Shown: positions 1 to 8,785, counted from the first letter of the stretch. The stretch is DNA of 59,781 bases from an uncultured Oscillospiraceae bacterium (GCA_934667815.1 CAKUMO010000015.1:1-59781); one strand, 5' to 3'. The notes: generated from the letters alone by a model not told the origin. Program-made: numbers and translations.

Positions 1-67
1 CGAACACGATTTTCCCGACAGGAATGGGCAGTCCGGTGCGCAGTCAGAAAACGGTTAATTCTATTTG

Positions 68-561
68 CTAAAATATAAGTAGTCCCGTTTTTAATTCGGC
101 AAGTTTGTTGTCATACTCGGCGTTAATTTCCCGTACAACGGACTGCATAGACATTCCCGTGCCGGAGTCCTCGCCGGAAAAGAAGATACCGAACACCGAA
201 CCGAGAATAAGGGCAACAAGGCAGATGACCAATAGGCAACCGCAACCCAACCGCCTGCGGCTATGGCTGCCACAGGCGCTTTCGCGCCTGCAATAATCGC
301 CTTGACTGCCGCAATCGTCGCTTTCACCGCTGCCTTAATGCCTGCTGCCGTTGCCTTTGCTGCAGCTTTGGCAGCTTGTGCAGCTTTCTGTGATGCTTTA
401 ACCGTAGCCTGTGCGGTTTTCTGTGCCGTTTTTGCCGCTTGCTGCGTTGTCTTGATTGCCGTTTTTGCGGTTTTAACCAATTTTTGTGCGGTTTTAGCCG
501 CCGTCCTTTCGGCGATCTTTATGGTTTTCTTGCCTGCGGAGCTGACGGATTGCTTTATGGT
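68..561 (-). pseudogene. Remnant of a conjugative-element cell-wall hydrolase (CHAP/lysozyme) N-terminal region
   Basis: Read on the minus strand from about 561, a Lys/Ala/Thr-rich low-complexity stretch (for example KTAQKTAQATVKASQKAAQ) leads to AIAAGGWVAV. The reading then leaves frame near position 240-250, and the expected membrane segment (VALILGSVFGIFFSGEDSG) continues in another frame before a stop at 68. This arrangement is characteristic of the N-terminal half of the cell-wall hydrolase carried by Tn916/Tn1549-type integrative conjugative elements. There is no start codon at the 5' end: the homology begins directly after the stop codon of the CPBP protease gene. The hydrolase domain is absent. 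It is therefore a frameshifted fragment truncated at both ends, with no neighbouring transfer genes in view. Family recognition is from memory of the motif. Confidence 0.65.
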
Positions 562-1299
562 TTAGCCTCCCCTGCTTTGTTTGTCCGTCAGGATCAAATA
601 CATCGCATAGCCGGCTGCCAGTACGACCAATGACGCAGACACCATGATTTCGCGCTGCGGCGTGAGCGCACTGCGGTCTGCAAAAACGCTCAAAAGATTT
701 AAAACGCCGTGCGTCGCGATGCACGCAAGCAGGCTCCCCGTGCGCTCGAACAGCAGCACGAACAAAAATCCGACCGCCACGGCGTAGCACACCTGAAGCA
801 GCGTGGAAAACGCCGTCTCGCCGCTTCCGTTGAACAGATTCACAAGATGTCCGACCCCGAAGGTCAGGCTGGAGACGATCATCGCCGCCGTCTTGTTCCT
901 TCTGCACATTGCGCGGTACAGCAGGCCGCGGAAAATCACTTCCTCCGCAAAGCCCACGCAGAGCATGCTCAAGGCGTAGAGCACGGATTCGGTCAGGCTA
1001 TCGTTCCACGCTGCCCCAAACCAGAGATTGACCGACGCAATCGCAGCCAATGGCACATAAAACAGCAGTTTTTTGGCCGGGACGCGGGAGCGGCACAGGC
1101 CATACGTCTCCGTCAGGTTATTCTTGCGCAGGAACAGGTACAGTCCTGCCGAGAACAGCAGCAGTGCCGGGAGCGTGACCAGCTTTTCCGTGCCGAGAAG
1201 CTCGCTCGCGCGGTCTGCGGCGCTTGCAAGAACACAATAGGCCACAATCCATGCGGCAGCAAAGAGTACGCCGTTTTTCCGATAGAGTTTTTCCAGCAT
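562..1299 (-). CDS. CPBP family intramembrane glutamic endopeptidase (CAAX protease-like)
   Basis: A 245-residue, strongly hydrophobic protein with about seven membrane segments. It carries the CPBP (Abi) motifs: EEVIFRG at residues 119-125 (paired glutamates and arginine), GVGHLVNLF around 148-156 with the second-motif histidine, and THGVLN near 197-202. These residues form the proposed active site inside the membrane. In bacteria such proteins are linked to processing of membrane peptides, bacteriocin immunity or signalling; the substrate here is unknown. It is the last gene of a minus-strand operon, 10 bases after the DUF4097 gene, so probably under the PadR gene at the head of the operon. 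The final residues (LTDKQSRGG) abut mobile-element debris, so the natural C-terminus may have been altered slightly. Confidence 0.85.
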   Translation of the reverse strand: MLEKLYRKNGVLFAAAWIVAYCVLASAADRASELLGTEKLVTLPALLLFSAGLYLFLRKNNLTETYGLCRSRVPAKKLLFYVPLAAIASVNLWFGAAWNDSLTESVLYALSMLCVGFAEEVIFRGLLYRAMCRRNKTAAMIVSSLTFGVGHLVNLFNGSGETAFSTLLQVCYAVAVGFLFVLLFERTGSLLACIATHGVLNLLSVFADRSALTPQREIMVSASLVVLAAGYAMYLILTDKQSRGG

Positions 1300-1309
1300 T
1301 GCCGTTCTC

Positions 1310-2245
1310 TTACTGTGCCGCGCGAACGGTCACGTCCCCGCTGACGCTTTCAAACTTGAACTCCGCAGAGCCGTCGCCGCAGACATAGGTCTTACCGCTG
1401 ACCGTGGCTGCAAAGCCCTCGATCTTCACGTCTCCGCTGACGCCGCTCTGTTTGAGCGTAAAGCTCGCATCGGCCGGAAGCGTGAGCAGCGTATCGCCGC
1501 TGACGGTGTCCACATCCACCTTCTCTGGCGTCTTGTCCGTCTCGACGGTCAGGCTGCCGGAAGCCGTATCCATATTCAATTCGCGCACACTGCCGTGCAG
1601 CTTTGCGGAACCGGAGGCACTGTCCATGGAGAATTCTCCGAGAACGCAGTCCGTCGTCTTGCAGTCGCCGCTTGCAGAATCAATGTCCAATTTCTGTGTT
1701 TCGCAGCCCTGCAATTCCACATTGCCGGAGGCCGTGTCGATCTCAAGCTCCTGCACGGTCAGATTTTCCAGATACACCCGCGCGGACGCACCGTCAACCT
1801 CGAGCTTTGCCAGCGTTTTGGCCTGTTTTTCGGGAATCAGAAGCTCAAGCGATTTATTCAGGGTCTTGACGCTCAGGCCGCTCTTATGCTCATGAACCGT
1901 GAGCTTGCCGTTTTCCAGTTTCCAGCGCAGACGTTCGGACGCAGCGCTGCGCTCGGTCTCGCGCAGAACGACGGTCGTGCCGTCGTAAGCCTTCACCGTC
2001 ACATTACCGGAGGTCCAATTTAGATCGATCTCGCGCACGGTATCGGTCAGCTCCGCACTGCCGATGCTGTAATTTGATTCGTCAAATGTTCCGAAATTCA
2101 AAACACCGTCAAAGGGGAAATCCAGTCCGTCCGAACGCAGTGACGAGAACACACCCTTTGCCAACAAGCTGCCCGCCAGCACTGCGATAAGCACAGCGGC
2201 CACGACCGAGCAAATAACGATTTTTACGATTGCCTTTCCTTTCAT
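1310..2245 (-). CDS. DUF4097 beta-strand repeat protein, membrane anchored
   Basis: A 311-residue protein with one N-terminal membrane segment (about residues 8-30, rich in V/A/I/L) followed by an extracellular-type region built from repeating beta strands. Near-repeats such as LDIDSASGD, FSMDSASGSA, LNMDTASGS and VDVDTVSGD recur about every 18-20 residues, as expected of the DUF4097 (adhesin-like right-handed beta) fold. The function of the family is unknown; its members regularly sit with PadR and HAAS-domain genes in Firmicutes. The start is preceded by AGGAGG with good spacing and overlaps the upstream gene by four bases, so the two are translationally coupled. Confidence 0.85.
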   Translation of the reverse strand: MKGKAIVKIVICSVVAAVLIAVLAGSLLAKGVFSSLRSDGLDFPFDGVLNFGTFDESNYSIGSAELTDTVREIDLNWTSGNVTVKAYDGTTVVLRETERSAASERLRWKLENGKLTVHEHKSGLSVKTLNKSLELLIPEKQAKTLAKLEVDGASARVYLENLTVQELEIDTASGNVELQGCETQKLDIDSASGDCKTTDCVLGEFSMDSASGSAKLHGSVRELNMDTASGSLTVETDKTPEKVDVDTVSGDTLLTLPADASFTLKQSGVSGDVKIEGFAATVSGKTYVCGDGSAEFKFESVSGDVTVRAAQ

Positions 2246-3069
2246 TCCTTACCTCCTGTTGCAAGCGTGAAAATTCCGCCGATCACGCCGGTCAAAGCGG
2301 CATAGATCGGGAAAATCAGCCAAGTAACCGCCCACGCGCCGGTACGCGCCGTGAGCCTCAGATACACCGCGACCGCGACCAGAAGCAGCGCTCCGCAGAG
2401 GAATTTGCGCATGCCGCGCTTCCCTCTTGCCATATAGACAATGCCGCCGACAATGTCGGACAGTCCGGCCGCCGCAAGGAAAATGACCCATGCGACATGC
2501 CAGTAGCCGCGGAAGCCCGCCCAGAGAAACAGCAGTGTCGCACCAACCCATAATAGCGGCGTGAATACGGCGCGCAGCGTGCGGGCAGACGTGCTTTCGG
2601 GCTGCACAGGTTCTGCGGCAACCGACTGCGTCTCCTGCGGCGCTGCCTGCGGCTCTGCACGTCTCGGTTCGCTTCTTCTGCCGCCGGACAGCACGATCAG
2701 TGCCGTCGCCACGGCGATGAACACAAACATCAGGCAAAGCCCCAGCACATCCGGCCAGCCCAAGGCGCTGCACACGAACAGCGGCACCACACACAGAATG
2801 TACAGCGCCACGGCAATGGCGACAAACGCACGGCGAGAGCCGCGCTTTTCTTTTTTCGGTGCACGGTAGTCGGCCAGCAATTCGTCTACATCGCCTATGC
2901 TCATGACAGCGACGTTGTAGGCCACCGTTTCCGAAACGCCCTTGGCACATTCCTCGTCATACCGGTCGAGCGTATTCTGCAATATTTCCTCCCTGAGCTG
3001 ACTGAGCTGCGGCGAATCCGGCAAGCCCTCAAAGATACTCTCCACATAACAAATCAATTTATTTCGCAT
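2242..3069 (-). CDS. HAAS/DUF1700-type membrane protein
   Basis: 275 residues. The first about 70 residues form a soluble helical domain (LRDEIL-like helix, LDRYDEECAKGVSETVAYN, then a SIGDVDELLADYR element) typical of the HAAS/DUF1700 domain found downstream of PadR regulators. It is followed by a basic linker and about six hydrophobic segments in two blocks separated by a Pro/Glu/Ala-rich hydrophilic stretch (about residues 130-165). HAAS proteins are thought to sense or transmit membrane signals, but no reaction is known. The gene overlaps both the PadR gene upstream and the DUF4097 gene downstream, giving a coupled PadR-HAAS-DUF4097-CPBP operon that resembles envelope-stress modules. Confidence 0.8.
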   Translation of the reverse strand: MRNKLICYVESIFEGLPDSPQLSQLREEILQNTLDRYDEECAKGVSETVAYNVAVMSIGDVDELLADYRAPKKEKRGSRRAFVAIAVALYILCVVPLFVCSALGWPDVLGLCLMFVFIAVATALIVLSGGRRSEPRRAEPQAAPQETQSVAAEPVQPESTSARTLRAVFTPLLWVGATLLFLWAGFRGYWHVAWVIFLAAAGLSDIVGGIVYMARGKRGMRKFLCGALLLVAVAVYLRLTARTGAWAVTWLIFPIYAALTGVIGGIFTLATGGKE

Positions 3070-3406
3070 CCTGCGTCCCCTCCAATTCTATCAGTTTATC
3101 GATGATCTCCTTCGCGGTGTCCCACGCCTGCACCTGCTGATGATAGGCCGTGCGGCCTGCGTCGGTGATGCGGTAATAGCGCCGCCGCGCACCCGTGGCC
3201 TCCTGTCCCCAGTAGGACGTGATCTGGCCGGTCTCCTCCAGCCGCTTGAACGCCGTGTAAAGCGTTGCTTCCTTTAACTCATAGCGGTCTTGGGAAATCG
3301 CGCGGATCGTCTTATTGATCTCGTAGCCATAGCTGTCGCGCTGCATAAGCTGCGCGAGGATGATCGTTTCCGTATGGCCGCGGATCAGGTCAGCCGCAAT
3401 CAACAT
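3059..3406 (-). CDS. PadR family transcriptional regulator
   Basis: 115 residues with a PadR winged helix-turn-helix: IILAQLMQRDSYGYEI, then the recognition region ATLYTAFKRLEETGQI and the wing GARRRYYRITDAGR, and a short C-terminal dimerisation helix. I start at the ATG at 3406 because a GGAGG lies seven bases upstream; an in-frame GTG at 3412 sits too close to that site. First gene of a four-gene minus-strand operon. A 16-bp-arm palindrome lies across its promoter, so autorepression is likely. PadR proteins respond to small molecules or cell-envelope drugs; the ligand here cannot be told. Confidence 0.9.
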   Translation of the reverse strand: MLIAADLIRGHTETIILAQLMQRDSYGYEINKTIRAISQDRYELKEATLYTAFKRLEETGQITSYWGQEATGARRRYYRITDAGRTAYHQQVQAWDTAKEIIDKLIELEGTQDAK

Positions 3407-3456
3407 CTGCACACCTCCGTTTCTGCCCGCGATCCCGGGCGGTTTGCTTTTGTGGC

Positions 3457-3503
3457 ATTATAATAGCACGAGATACCTCGTCTGTCAAGGTATCTCGTGC
3501 TAT
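3457..3503 (-). promoter_or_regulatory. PadR operon promoter with large palindromic operator
   Basis: On the minus strand a perfect -35 TTGACA (3483-3488) and a -10 TATTAT (3460-3465) are 17 bases apart. A perfect inverted repeat with 16-bp arms (3463-3478 and 3488-3503, 9-base centre) spans the whole core promoter, which would let a bound dimer block RNA polymerase. Most likely the binding site of the PadR protein encoded just downstream; the palindrome is seen, its ligand is inferred. Confidence 0.75.
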
Positions 3504-3584
3504 AATTTACAAAAATTTTTGAGGTAAGCGCAATGCAGCTTCAAGGCACGGATTTCGCCGTCTGTATAATCCGTGCATCAAAGC

Positions 3585-3622
3585 AAAAAAGTGTCCCGCA
3601 CAGTCCGGGGACTGTACGGGAC
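3585..3622 (-). terminator. Intrinsic terminator of the HtrA gene
   Basis: On the minus strand a GTCCCG...CGGGAC stem (3593-3622, about 14 bp with small mismatches, tight loop) is followed by a short tract ending in six T. It lies about 50 bases past the HtrA stop. A second weaker inverted repeat (3546-3554/3568-3576) follows. Confidence 0.75.
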
Positions 3623-3673
3623 GAGGAGAAAGGGAGAAAATCATGAAACTGCAAATCTATTATATCATCCGCA

Positions 3674-5131
3674 TTACGGCAGGATGTTCCACGGGAAGCC
3701 CCAGCCGCTGCTGCCGCCGCTCTGCTGATCGTCCTGCTGACCGCCTTGCTGGTTTTCGCTCGGCTGCTGCGCGGAATTATCGCTCGCGGTGGTCGTGGTC
3801 TGCGGCTTTTCGTCGAAGGTCACGGTCATCTGCATGGTCTTTCCGGAGCGGTAGACCTCCAGCGTGGCGGTGTCGCCTGCACGGTAGGATTTGAGCGCTG
3901 CGGAAAGCTCGTCAAGGCTCTTGATCGTCGTATTGTCAATGCCGGTGATGATGTCATAACGGCGCAGGCCGGCCTTCTCGCCGCAACTGCCGGACTCCAC
4001 GGAGTTGACCAACACACCCTGCGGGAAGCCGTAGTTCTCGGAATCCGAGGAGGAAACGTTGCTTGCGGTGATGCCGATGTAGGCGCGGTTCGTCACACGG
4101 CCATTCGTGCGCAGATCATCAAGGATGCTCGTCACGTCGTCGATGGGGATGGCAAAGCCGATGCCCTCGATGGTCGTGCCGGAATTGGTCGTGCCGGAGT
4201 ATTTCGCGGTAGTAATGCCAACGACGTTACCGTTCATGTCGAACAGCGGGCCGCCGGAGTTGCCGGAGTTGATGGCGGCGTCGATCTGCATCATGTTGAT
4301 GGGCGAGCCGTCGGTATTGATATAGCGGTCAAGTGCGCTGACATAACCAACCGTCATGGTGTTGGTCAGTTCGCCAAGCGGGTTGCCGATGGCAGCGACT
4401 TCATCGCCCACGCGCAGGTCGGAGGACTTGCCGAGAGACACGGGCGTCAGGCCGGTGGCATCAATCTTGATGAGGGCAACGTCGTTGTCTTCCTCGTAGC
4501 CGATGACGGTGGCGTTATAGCTTTCGCCATTGTTCATGGTGACGGTCAGCTTGCTTGCGTTCTTGACGACGTGGTAGTTCGTCAGGATCTCGCCATCTGC
4601 GGAGATAACGAAGCCGGTGCCGGAGCTGGCCGTCGCGGTAACCTGACCGAACACGTTCGTCGTCGCTTCATTGGAGATACTCACAACGGCGGAAACATTC
4701 TGTGCATAGATCTCGGCGGGCGTGAGCTGACCGCTGGACGGTTGTCTGGTCTGCACGACCTGCGAGGTCGATTCGGACGGCGTGGCCGCGGGCTGCGAGG
4801 TTGAAGGCTGCTGGCTCATCGAGGTGTCATTCTTATAAATGTTGTGCATCACGCTGCCGACGATCGCGCCGCCTGCCGCGCTGCCAACCAGCGCACAGCA
4901 CAGTGCGACGACTGCAACGCGCAGACCCCAGCGCTTCTTCTTCTTCGATTCCTTTTTGTGCTGCATGGGCGGCTGGGGGTTGGGATTGGGATTGTAATGA
5001 TACTGATACTGCTGATAGGGATTATATTGGTGTACCTCGGGTTCGGAATGAGCCGGCTGCTGTTCAGGCTGCTCGGCCTGCGGTTCCTGCTCGGTGTGCT
5101 CCGTTTCAAAGCTCTGATACTCGTCGTTCAT
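3674..5131 (-). CDS. HtrA/DegP-like membrane-anchored serine protease with PDZ domain
   Basis: 485 residues. Order: a disordered Glu/Gln/Pro/Tyr-rich cytoplasmic tail (1-60), a basic stretch, one membrane segment (about 70-95), a Ser/Thr/Gln linker, a trypsin-like domain (about 140-330) and one PDZ domain (about 350-440), ending in a Gln/Ser-rich tail. The catalytic triad is visible: His187 in NYHVV, Asp217 in NDVALIKI, and Ser292 in NSGNSGGPL. This is the usual layout of Gram-positive HtrA-type surface quality-control proteases, which degrade or refold misfolded exported proteins outside the membrane. Transcribed alone, with a clear terminator; the start follows AAAGGAG. The symbol is left empty because HtrA, HtrB and YyxA-type paralogues cannot be separated. 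Confidence 0.93.
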   Translation of the reverse strand: MNDEYQSFETEHTEQEPQAEQPEQQPAHSEPEVHQYNPYQQYQYHYNPNPNPQPPMQHKKESKKKKRWGLRVAVVALCCALVGSAAGGAIVGSVMHNIYKNDTSMSQQPSTSQPAATPSESTSQVVQTRQPSSGQLTPAEIYAQNVSAVVSISNEATTNVFGQVTATASSGTGFVISADGEILTNYHVVKNASKLTVTMNNGESYNATVIGYEEDNDVALIKIDATGLTPVSLGKSSDLRVGDEVAAIGNPLGELTNTMTVGYVSALDRYINTDGSPINMMQIDAAINSGNSGGPLFDMNGNVVGITTAKYSGTTNSGTTIEGIGFAIPIDDVTSILDDLRTNGRVTNRAYIGITASNVSSSDSENYGFPQGVLVNSVESGSCGEKAGLRRYDIITGIDNTTIKSLDELSAALKSYRAGDTATLEVYRSGKTMQMTVTFDEKPQTTTTASDNSAQQPSENQQGGQQDDQQSGGSSGWGFPWNILP

Positions 5132-5229
5132 GGTGTTCAGCTCCTTTGGTGTTTCGCTTTTGATGGTTTCATCTTAAGGTCTGGATGTTACCAAACTATG
5201 ACGTTCAGGAAAACGAATTTGAAACAATC

Positions 5230-5253
5230 ACGGGCTGCGTAATTGCAGCCCGT
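5230..5253 (-). terminator. Hairpin after the zinc-ribbon gene
   Basis: A 9-bp perfect stem (5230-5238/5245-5253) with a six-base loop lies just past the stop of the minus-strand gene; the following tract is only moderately T-rich (GATTGTTT). Confidence 0.5.
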
Positions 5254-5258
5254 TTGAT

Positions 5259-6185
5259 TTAGTTCAGATACCGCGCCTTCAGCGTTGTGACCATGTCCGT
5301 ATATTGCGCAAAGCACGCCTCGGGCTGCGTATTTTGCAGCGCAACATAGCAGGGCGCAAGCCAGCGCTCGCGAATTTCGCGGTAGCATGCAGCGGAGTCG
5401 TCGCAGTATTCCACACACGCAACGATGGCGGGCGCAATGGCATAGTATTCCGCGATCATCGCCTCGCCCTGCGGCTGTGCGCGCAGCCAGCCGTCGCGGA
5501 ATGCACGGAAGGCGGTCAGCTCGGCGCAGTCGTCAGGCTTGCCTTCGCTCAGGCAGGTTGCCGTAGTGATAAAGCAGAATTTGAAGCGCTTGAAGCCGCC
5601 GATGAGCGTTTCATAATTGCCGGGCTTCCACGGCTCCTTCGGGTAGCGCTCGAGCCAGAGATCGTTAAGCATCCGGCAGAACGGCTCAGCCACGCGCAAT
5701 TCCAGCTTGCGCACGCACGTCGTCAGAAAAATCGCCAGCACGACCTTCTGTTCAAAAAACACCTCGCTGCGGCGCGTCTTTTTCTCCCAGCGCGGGTCGG
5801 CCTGCATGTGCGCATCAACATCGTCGAGCAGCTCGGTGCAGACCTCGCGGAGATATTCCCTGCACTCCGAGGGCTGCTCCGGTGCGCAGGCTTCCAGCCG
5901 TTCAAAAACCGCACGGTTTTCGGTCTCATAGGTCTCAAAGGCCGGGAAAAACTCCTGTTTTCCCAAGCGTTTATGATAATCCGGGTAATTATTCGCAGCA
6001 GCCGCCAGTTTTTCGCGCAGGTATTGCCGATCCTCCGGTGAGCACTCCGCGCGGCGCGCGGGTGCAAGCAGCACGGCGGTGCGCATTCGCTCGCCGCAAT
6101 ACATGCAGGAAAATTCCTCCAATTCTGCGGGGATCTCCAGTGGCTTTCCGCAGTGCGGACAAGTTCCTTTGATCGTTTCAGCCAT
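5259..6185 (-). CDS. Zinc-ribbon protein of unknown function
   Basis: 308 residues starting at the ATG preceded by TGGAGGAG (6185); an upstream in-frame extension to 6275 has no ribosome site and reads through promoter-like sequence. The N-terminus has a four-cysteine zinc ribbon (CPHCGKPLEIPAELEEFSC then CxxC). The remaining about 250 residues are helical and hydrophilic, with several Cys and Trp residues, and match no family I recognise. No signal peptide or membrane segment. A monocistronic gene between a hairpin and a divergent promoter region, so no pathway hint from context; cytosolic location is inferred. Confidence 0.75.
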   Translation of the reverse strand: MAETIKGTCPHCGKPLEIPAELEEFSCMYCGERMRTAVLLAPARRAECSPEDRQYLREKLAAAANNYPDYHKRLGKQEFFPAFETYETENRAVFERLEACAPEQPSECREYLREVCTELLDDVDAHMQADPRWEKKTRRSEVFFEQKVVLAIFLTTCVRKLELRVAEPFCRMLNDLWLERYPKEPWKPGNYETLIGGFKRFKFCFITTATCLSEGKPDDCAELTAFRAFRDGWLRAQPQGEAMIAEYYAIAPAIVACVEYCDDSAACYREIRERWLAPCYVALQNTQPEACFAQYTDMVTTLKARYLN

Positions 6186-6216
6186 GGTCAACACTCCTCC
6201 ATTTGGATATGCGTCT

Positions 6217-6245
6217 ATTTTTTCACATTTTTCGCGTGCTGTCAA
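6217..6245 (-). promoter_or_regulatory. Promoter of the zinc-ribbon gene
   Basis: Minus strand: TTGACA (6240-6245), 17-base spacer, AAAAAT (6217-6222, with an overlapping AATAGA), about 35 bases upstream of the chosen start. No equally clear promoter or ANTAR-type double hairpin was seen on the plus strand for eutG in 6186-6326. Confidence 0.5.
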
Positions 6246-6326
6246 CCAAAACACAGAACTTTTTCTCCGCTGCACACATTTTTTTGCCGGCCATGGAAAT
6301 ACTAGCGAGGAAATGAGGTGAGAACC

Positions 6327-7382
6327 ATGGATACTTTTGTTTGCGCGACGCGGCTGTGTTTCGGGCAGAACGCGCTTCAGGCGCTAGGCACCTTGGCGGC
6401 AAAGCGCGTGCTTCTGGTCACGGACCCGTTTTTTGTGCAGAACGGCACGGCGCAGCGCGTACTTTCCCACCTCTCCGGCGCAGAAACGGAAATTTTTGAC
6501 CGCGTCAAGGGCGAGCCATCGCTTGCGCTCGTGGCCGAGGGCGTGGAGGTCTTTCGCAAAGCGCAGCCGGACACCGTCCTCGCACTGGGCGGCGGCTCCG
6601 CGCTCGACTGCGCCAAGGGCATCGTCTCCATGACCGGCGCAAGTGTGCGGCTCGTCGCGATTCCGACGACCTCCGGCACCGGCTCGGAGGTGACCTCCTT
6701 TGCGATTCTGACCCACGGCGGCGTGAAGCATCCGCTCATCGACGAAGCATTGCGGCCCGAGCTGGCAATTCTGGACGCATCCCTGTTGGAAAAGCTGCCA
6801 AGGGGCATCATTGCCGACGCCGGAATGGACGTGCTGACGCACTGCTTAGAAGCGTTTGTCTCGAAAAACGCGACGCTGTTCACCTCCGCCTTGGCGGCCA
6901 CGGCCTTCCGCACTGCACTCGAGCATCTGCCCGCCTCCTATGCCGGAGACGCCGGCGTGCGCGGTGAGGTTCATCAGGCAGCGACCATGGCTGGCATCGC
7001 CTTTGACAACGCCGGCCTCGGCGTGTGCCACGCGCTGTCGCACGCGCTGGGCGGGCGATTCCATCTGGCGCACGGACGGCTGAACGCAATTCTGCTTCCG
7101 CATATCGTAAGATTCAACGCAGCCTGCGCCGCATCCGCCTATGCCGCGTTGGCCGCACAATGCAAGCTCTCCGGCGTGCCGGGGCTGTGCTTCGCACTGA
7201 CGCGTCTGCGCAGAAAGCTGGAGCTACCCGAAAGCCTCACGGCTGCCGGGCTGGACCGCGGTGAGGTTCTGGCAGAGTCCGGTGCGCTCTGCCACGCGGC
7301 GCTGGCCGACCCCTGCCTTGCCGCAAACCCGCGTGAGGTGAGCCTAAGCGACCTACATGGGCTATTGGAGGCGGCGTTATGA
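6327..7382 (+). CDS. eutG: Iron-containing alcohol dehydrogenase of the ethanolamine operon (EutG-like)
   Basis: 351 residues from the ATG that follows GAGGTG at six bases; a GTG nine bases earlier is less well placed. It has the type III iron-dependent alcohol dehydrogenase layout: a GGGSALDCAKG nucleotide loop (about 85-95), TTSGTGSE, an Asp/His metal region (DAGMDVLTHCLEAF) and HALSHALGGRFHLAHG with further metal-ligand histidines. In this setting it would reduce acetaldehyde to ethanol with NADH and so recycle NAD+ inside the microcompartment. First gene of the eut operon, overlapping eutA by four bases. A PduQ-type name would fit equally on sequence; the operon decides. Confidence 0.85.
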   Translation: MDTFVCATRLCFGQNALQALGTLAAKRVLLVTDPFFVQNGTAQRVLSHLSGAETEIFDRVKGEPSLALVAEGVEVFRKAQPDTVLALGGGSALDCAKGIVSMTGASVRLVAIPTTSGTGSEVTSFAILTHGGVKHPLIDEALRPELAILDASLLEKLPRGIIADAGMDVLTHCLEAFVSKNATLFTSALAATAFRTALEHLPASYAGDAGVRGEVHQAATMAGIAFDNAGLGVCHALSHALGGRFHLAHGRLNAILLPHIVRFNAACAASAYAALAAQCKLSGVPGLCFALTRLRRKLELPESLTAAGLDRGEVLAESGALCHAALADPCLAANPREVSLSDLHGLLEAAL

Positions 7383-8773
7383 GCAGCATTCTCTCCGTCG
7401 GCATCGACATCGGTACGACCACCACGCAGCTCATCCTTTCGCGTCTGACCATTCAAAACGAGGGCACGGCTTACAGCGTGCCGCGCTTTGCCATCACGGA
7501 AAAAGAAATTCTCTATCGCAGCCGCATCCACTTCACGCCGCTGCTCTCGGACACCGTGATCGATGCCGAGGGCGTGCGGAAGATCATCGACGCAGAATAT
7601 GCCGCCTCCGGCTTCGACCGCACGGACATTCAGACCGGCGCAATTATCATCACCGGCGAGACCGCACGCAAGGAAAACGCCCGCGATGTCTTAAATGCGC
7701 TGTCCGGCTATGCAGGCGACTTTGTGGTAGCGACCGCAGGGCCGGCACTGGAGAGCGTTCTGGCCGGAAAAGGCTCCGGCAGTCAGGATTATTCCGAGGA
7801 GCACGCCTGCGCTGTGCTGAATCTCGACATCGGCGGCGGTACGACAAACCTTGCGCTGTTTGAAAACGGCATACTGCGTGACACAGGCTGTCTGAACGTC
7901 GGCGGACGTCTGATGAAATTCGACACCCGCGGCCGACTTGAATATCTTTCCCCCGTTTTAAAGCCCTTTTTCGACTTTCCGATCGGCAGCACGCCGGGCG
8001 AAGCCGACCTTGCACGCGTGACCGCTCTGCTTGTGCGCGTACTGGAGGAAGCCGTCGGCCTGTGCGAAAAAAGTGAACTACTGCAGCAATTCATCACGGA
8101 TAAGCTGCCAACACTTCCCATGCGCCCGCTGCTCTCCTTCTCCGGTGGCGTAGCTGATCTGATCGCAAGCGAAGAAGCGGACATTTTCCGTTACGGCGAC
8201 CTCGGCGTGCTGCTCGGCCGCGCAATTTCCGCCTCTGCGCTCTGCAAGGAGCACTATCTTCGTGCAAAGGAGACCATCCGCGCAACGGTGATCGGCGCGG
8301 GCAGCCACACAACCGAGCTTTCCGGCAGCACGATCTTTTATGACCGTGTCGCCTTTCCCCTGAAAAATCTCCCCGTAGCCGCGTTGACGCCGCAGGAGGA
8401 AGCGCTCGAGCCTGCAGAATTAGCTGAAACCGTGCAGAAAAAGCTCTCGCTTTTTTCGCCCGAGGGCACGCCCGTGGCAGGCGTGCTGGCATTGCACGGG
8501 ACGCAGAACACAAAGTTTTCTGAATTATGTAAACTTGCAGACGGCATTGCGCTCGGTCTGCGTCCGCAGGTCAAGGCCGGACTCCCCCTGATTCTCGCAA
8601 CGGCAGCAGACATGGGTAAGGCACTCGGGCAGGCGGTGGGCAGCCTTCTGCCGCGTGCGTCGCTCGTGAGCCTCGACGGCGTAGAGCTGCCCGAGGGCGC
8701 ATATCTGGACATCGGCGCGCCGGTCGCGGGCGGGCAGGCGCTGCCTGTGGTCATCAAGACTTTAATACTGTAA
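7379..8773 (+). CDS. eutA: Ethanolamine ammonia-lyase reactivating factor EutA
   Basis: 464 residues with an actin/Hsp70-type ATPase fold: a phosphate-1 loop GIDIGTTTTQ (about 7-16), a second loop LDIGGGTTNLALF (about 153-165) and a C-terminal segment matching EutA. The protein exchanges damaged cobalamin on inactivated EutBC for fresh adenosylcobalamin at the cost of ATP. Its position directly before eutB is the standard order. ATGA overlap with eutG shows coupling. Confidence 0.93.
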   Translation: MSSILSVGIDIGTTTTQLILSRLTIQNEGTAYSVPRFAITEKEILYRSRIHFTPLLSDTVIDAEGVRKIIDAEYAASGFDRTDIQTGAIIITGETARKENARDVLNALSGYAGDFVVATAGPALESVLAGKGSGSQDYSEEHACAVLNLDIGGGTTNLALFENGILRDTGCLNVGGRLMKFDTRGRLEYLSPVLKPFFDFPIGSTPGEADLARVTALLVRVLEEAVGLCEKSELLQQFITDKLPTLPMRPLLSFSGGVADLIASEEADIFRYGDLGVLLGRAISASALCKEHYLRAKETIRATVIGAGSHTTELSGSTIFYDRVAFPLKNLPVAALTPQEEALEPAELAETVQKKLSLFSPEGTPVAGVLALHGTQNTKFSELCKLADGIALGLRPQVKAGLPLILATAADMGKALGQAVGSLLPRASLVSLDGVELPEGAYLDIGAPVAGGQALPVVIKTLIL

Positions 8774-8785
8774 AGGAGTGCTGGC

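Noticed and set aside
3643..3894. Plus-strand ORF with a purine-rich ribosome-like site before ATG
   Set aside because: It runs antisense through the HtrA C-terminus and has Arg/Ser-rich shadow composition; the purine stretch lies beside the HtrA terminator.
3746..4804. 352-codon open frame opposite htrA
   Set aside because: Antisense shadow of a well-supported protease gene; Gly/His/Val-rich composition typical of GC-rich shadows.
6186..6326. ANTAR/EutV double-hairpin antitermination leader before eutG
   Set aside because: No pair of hairpins with the conserved loop residues could be found.
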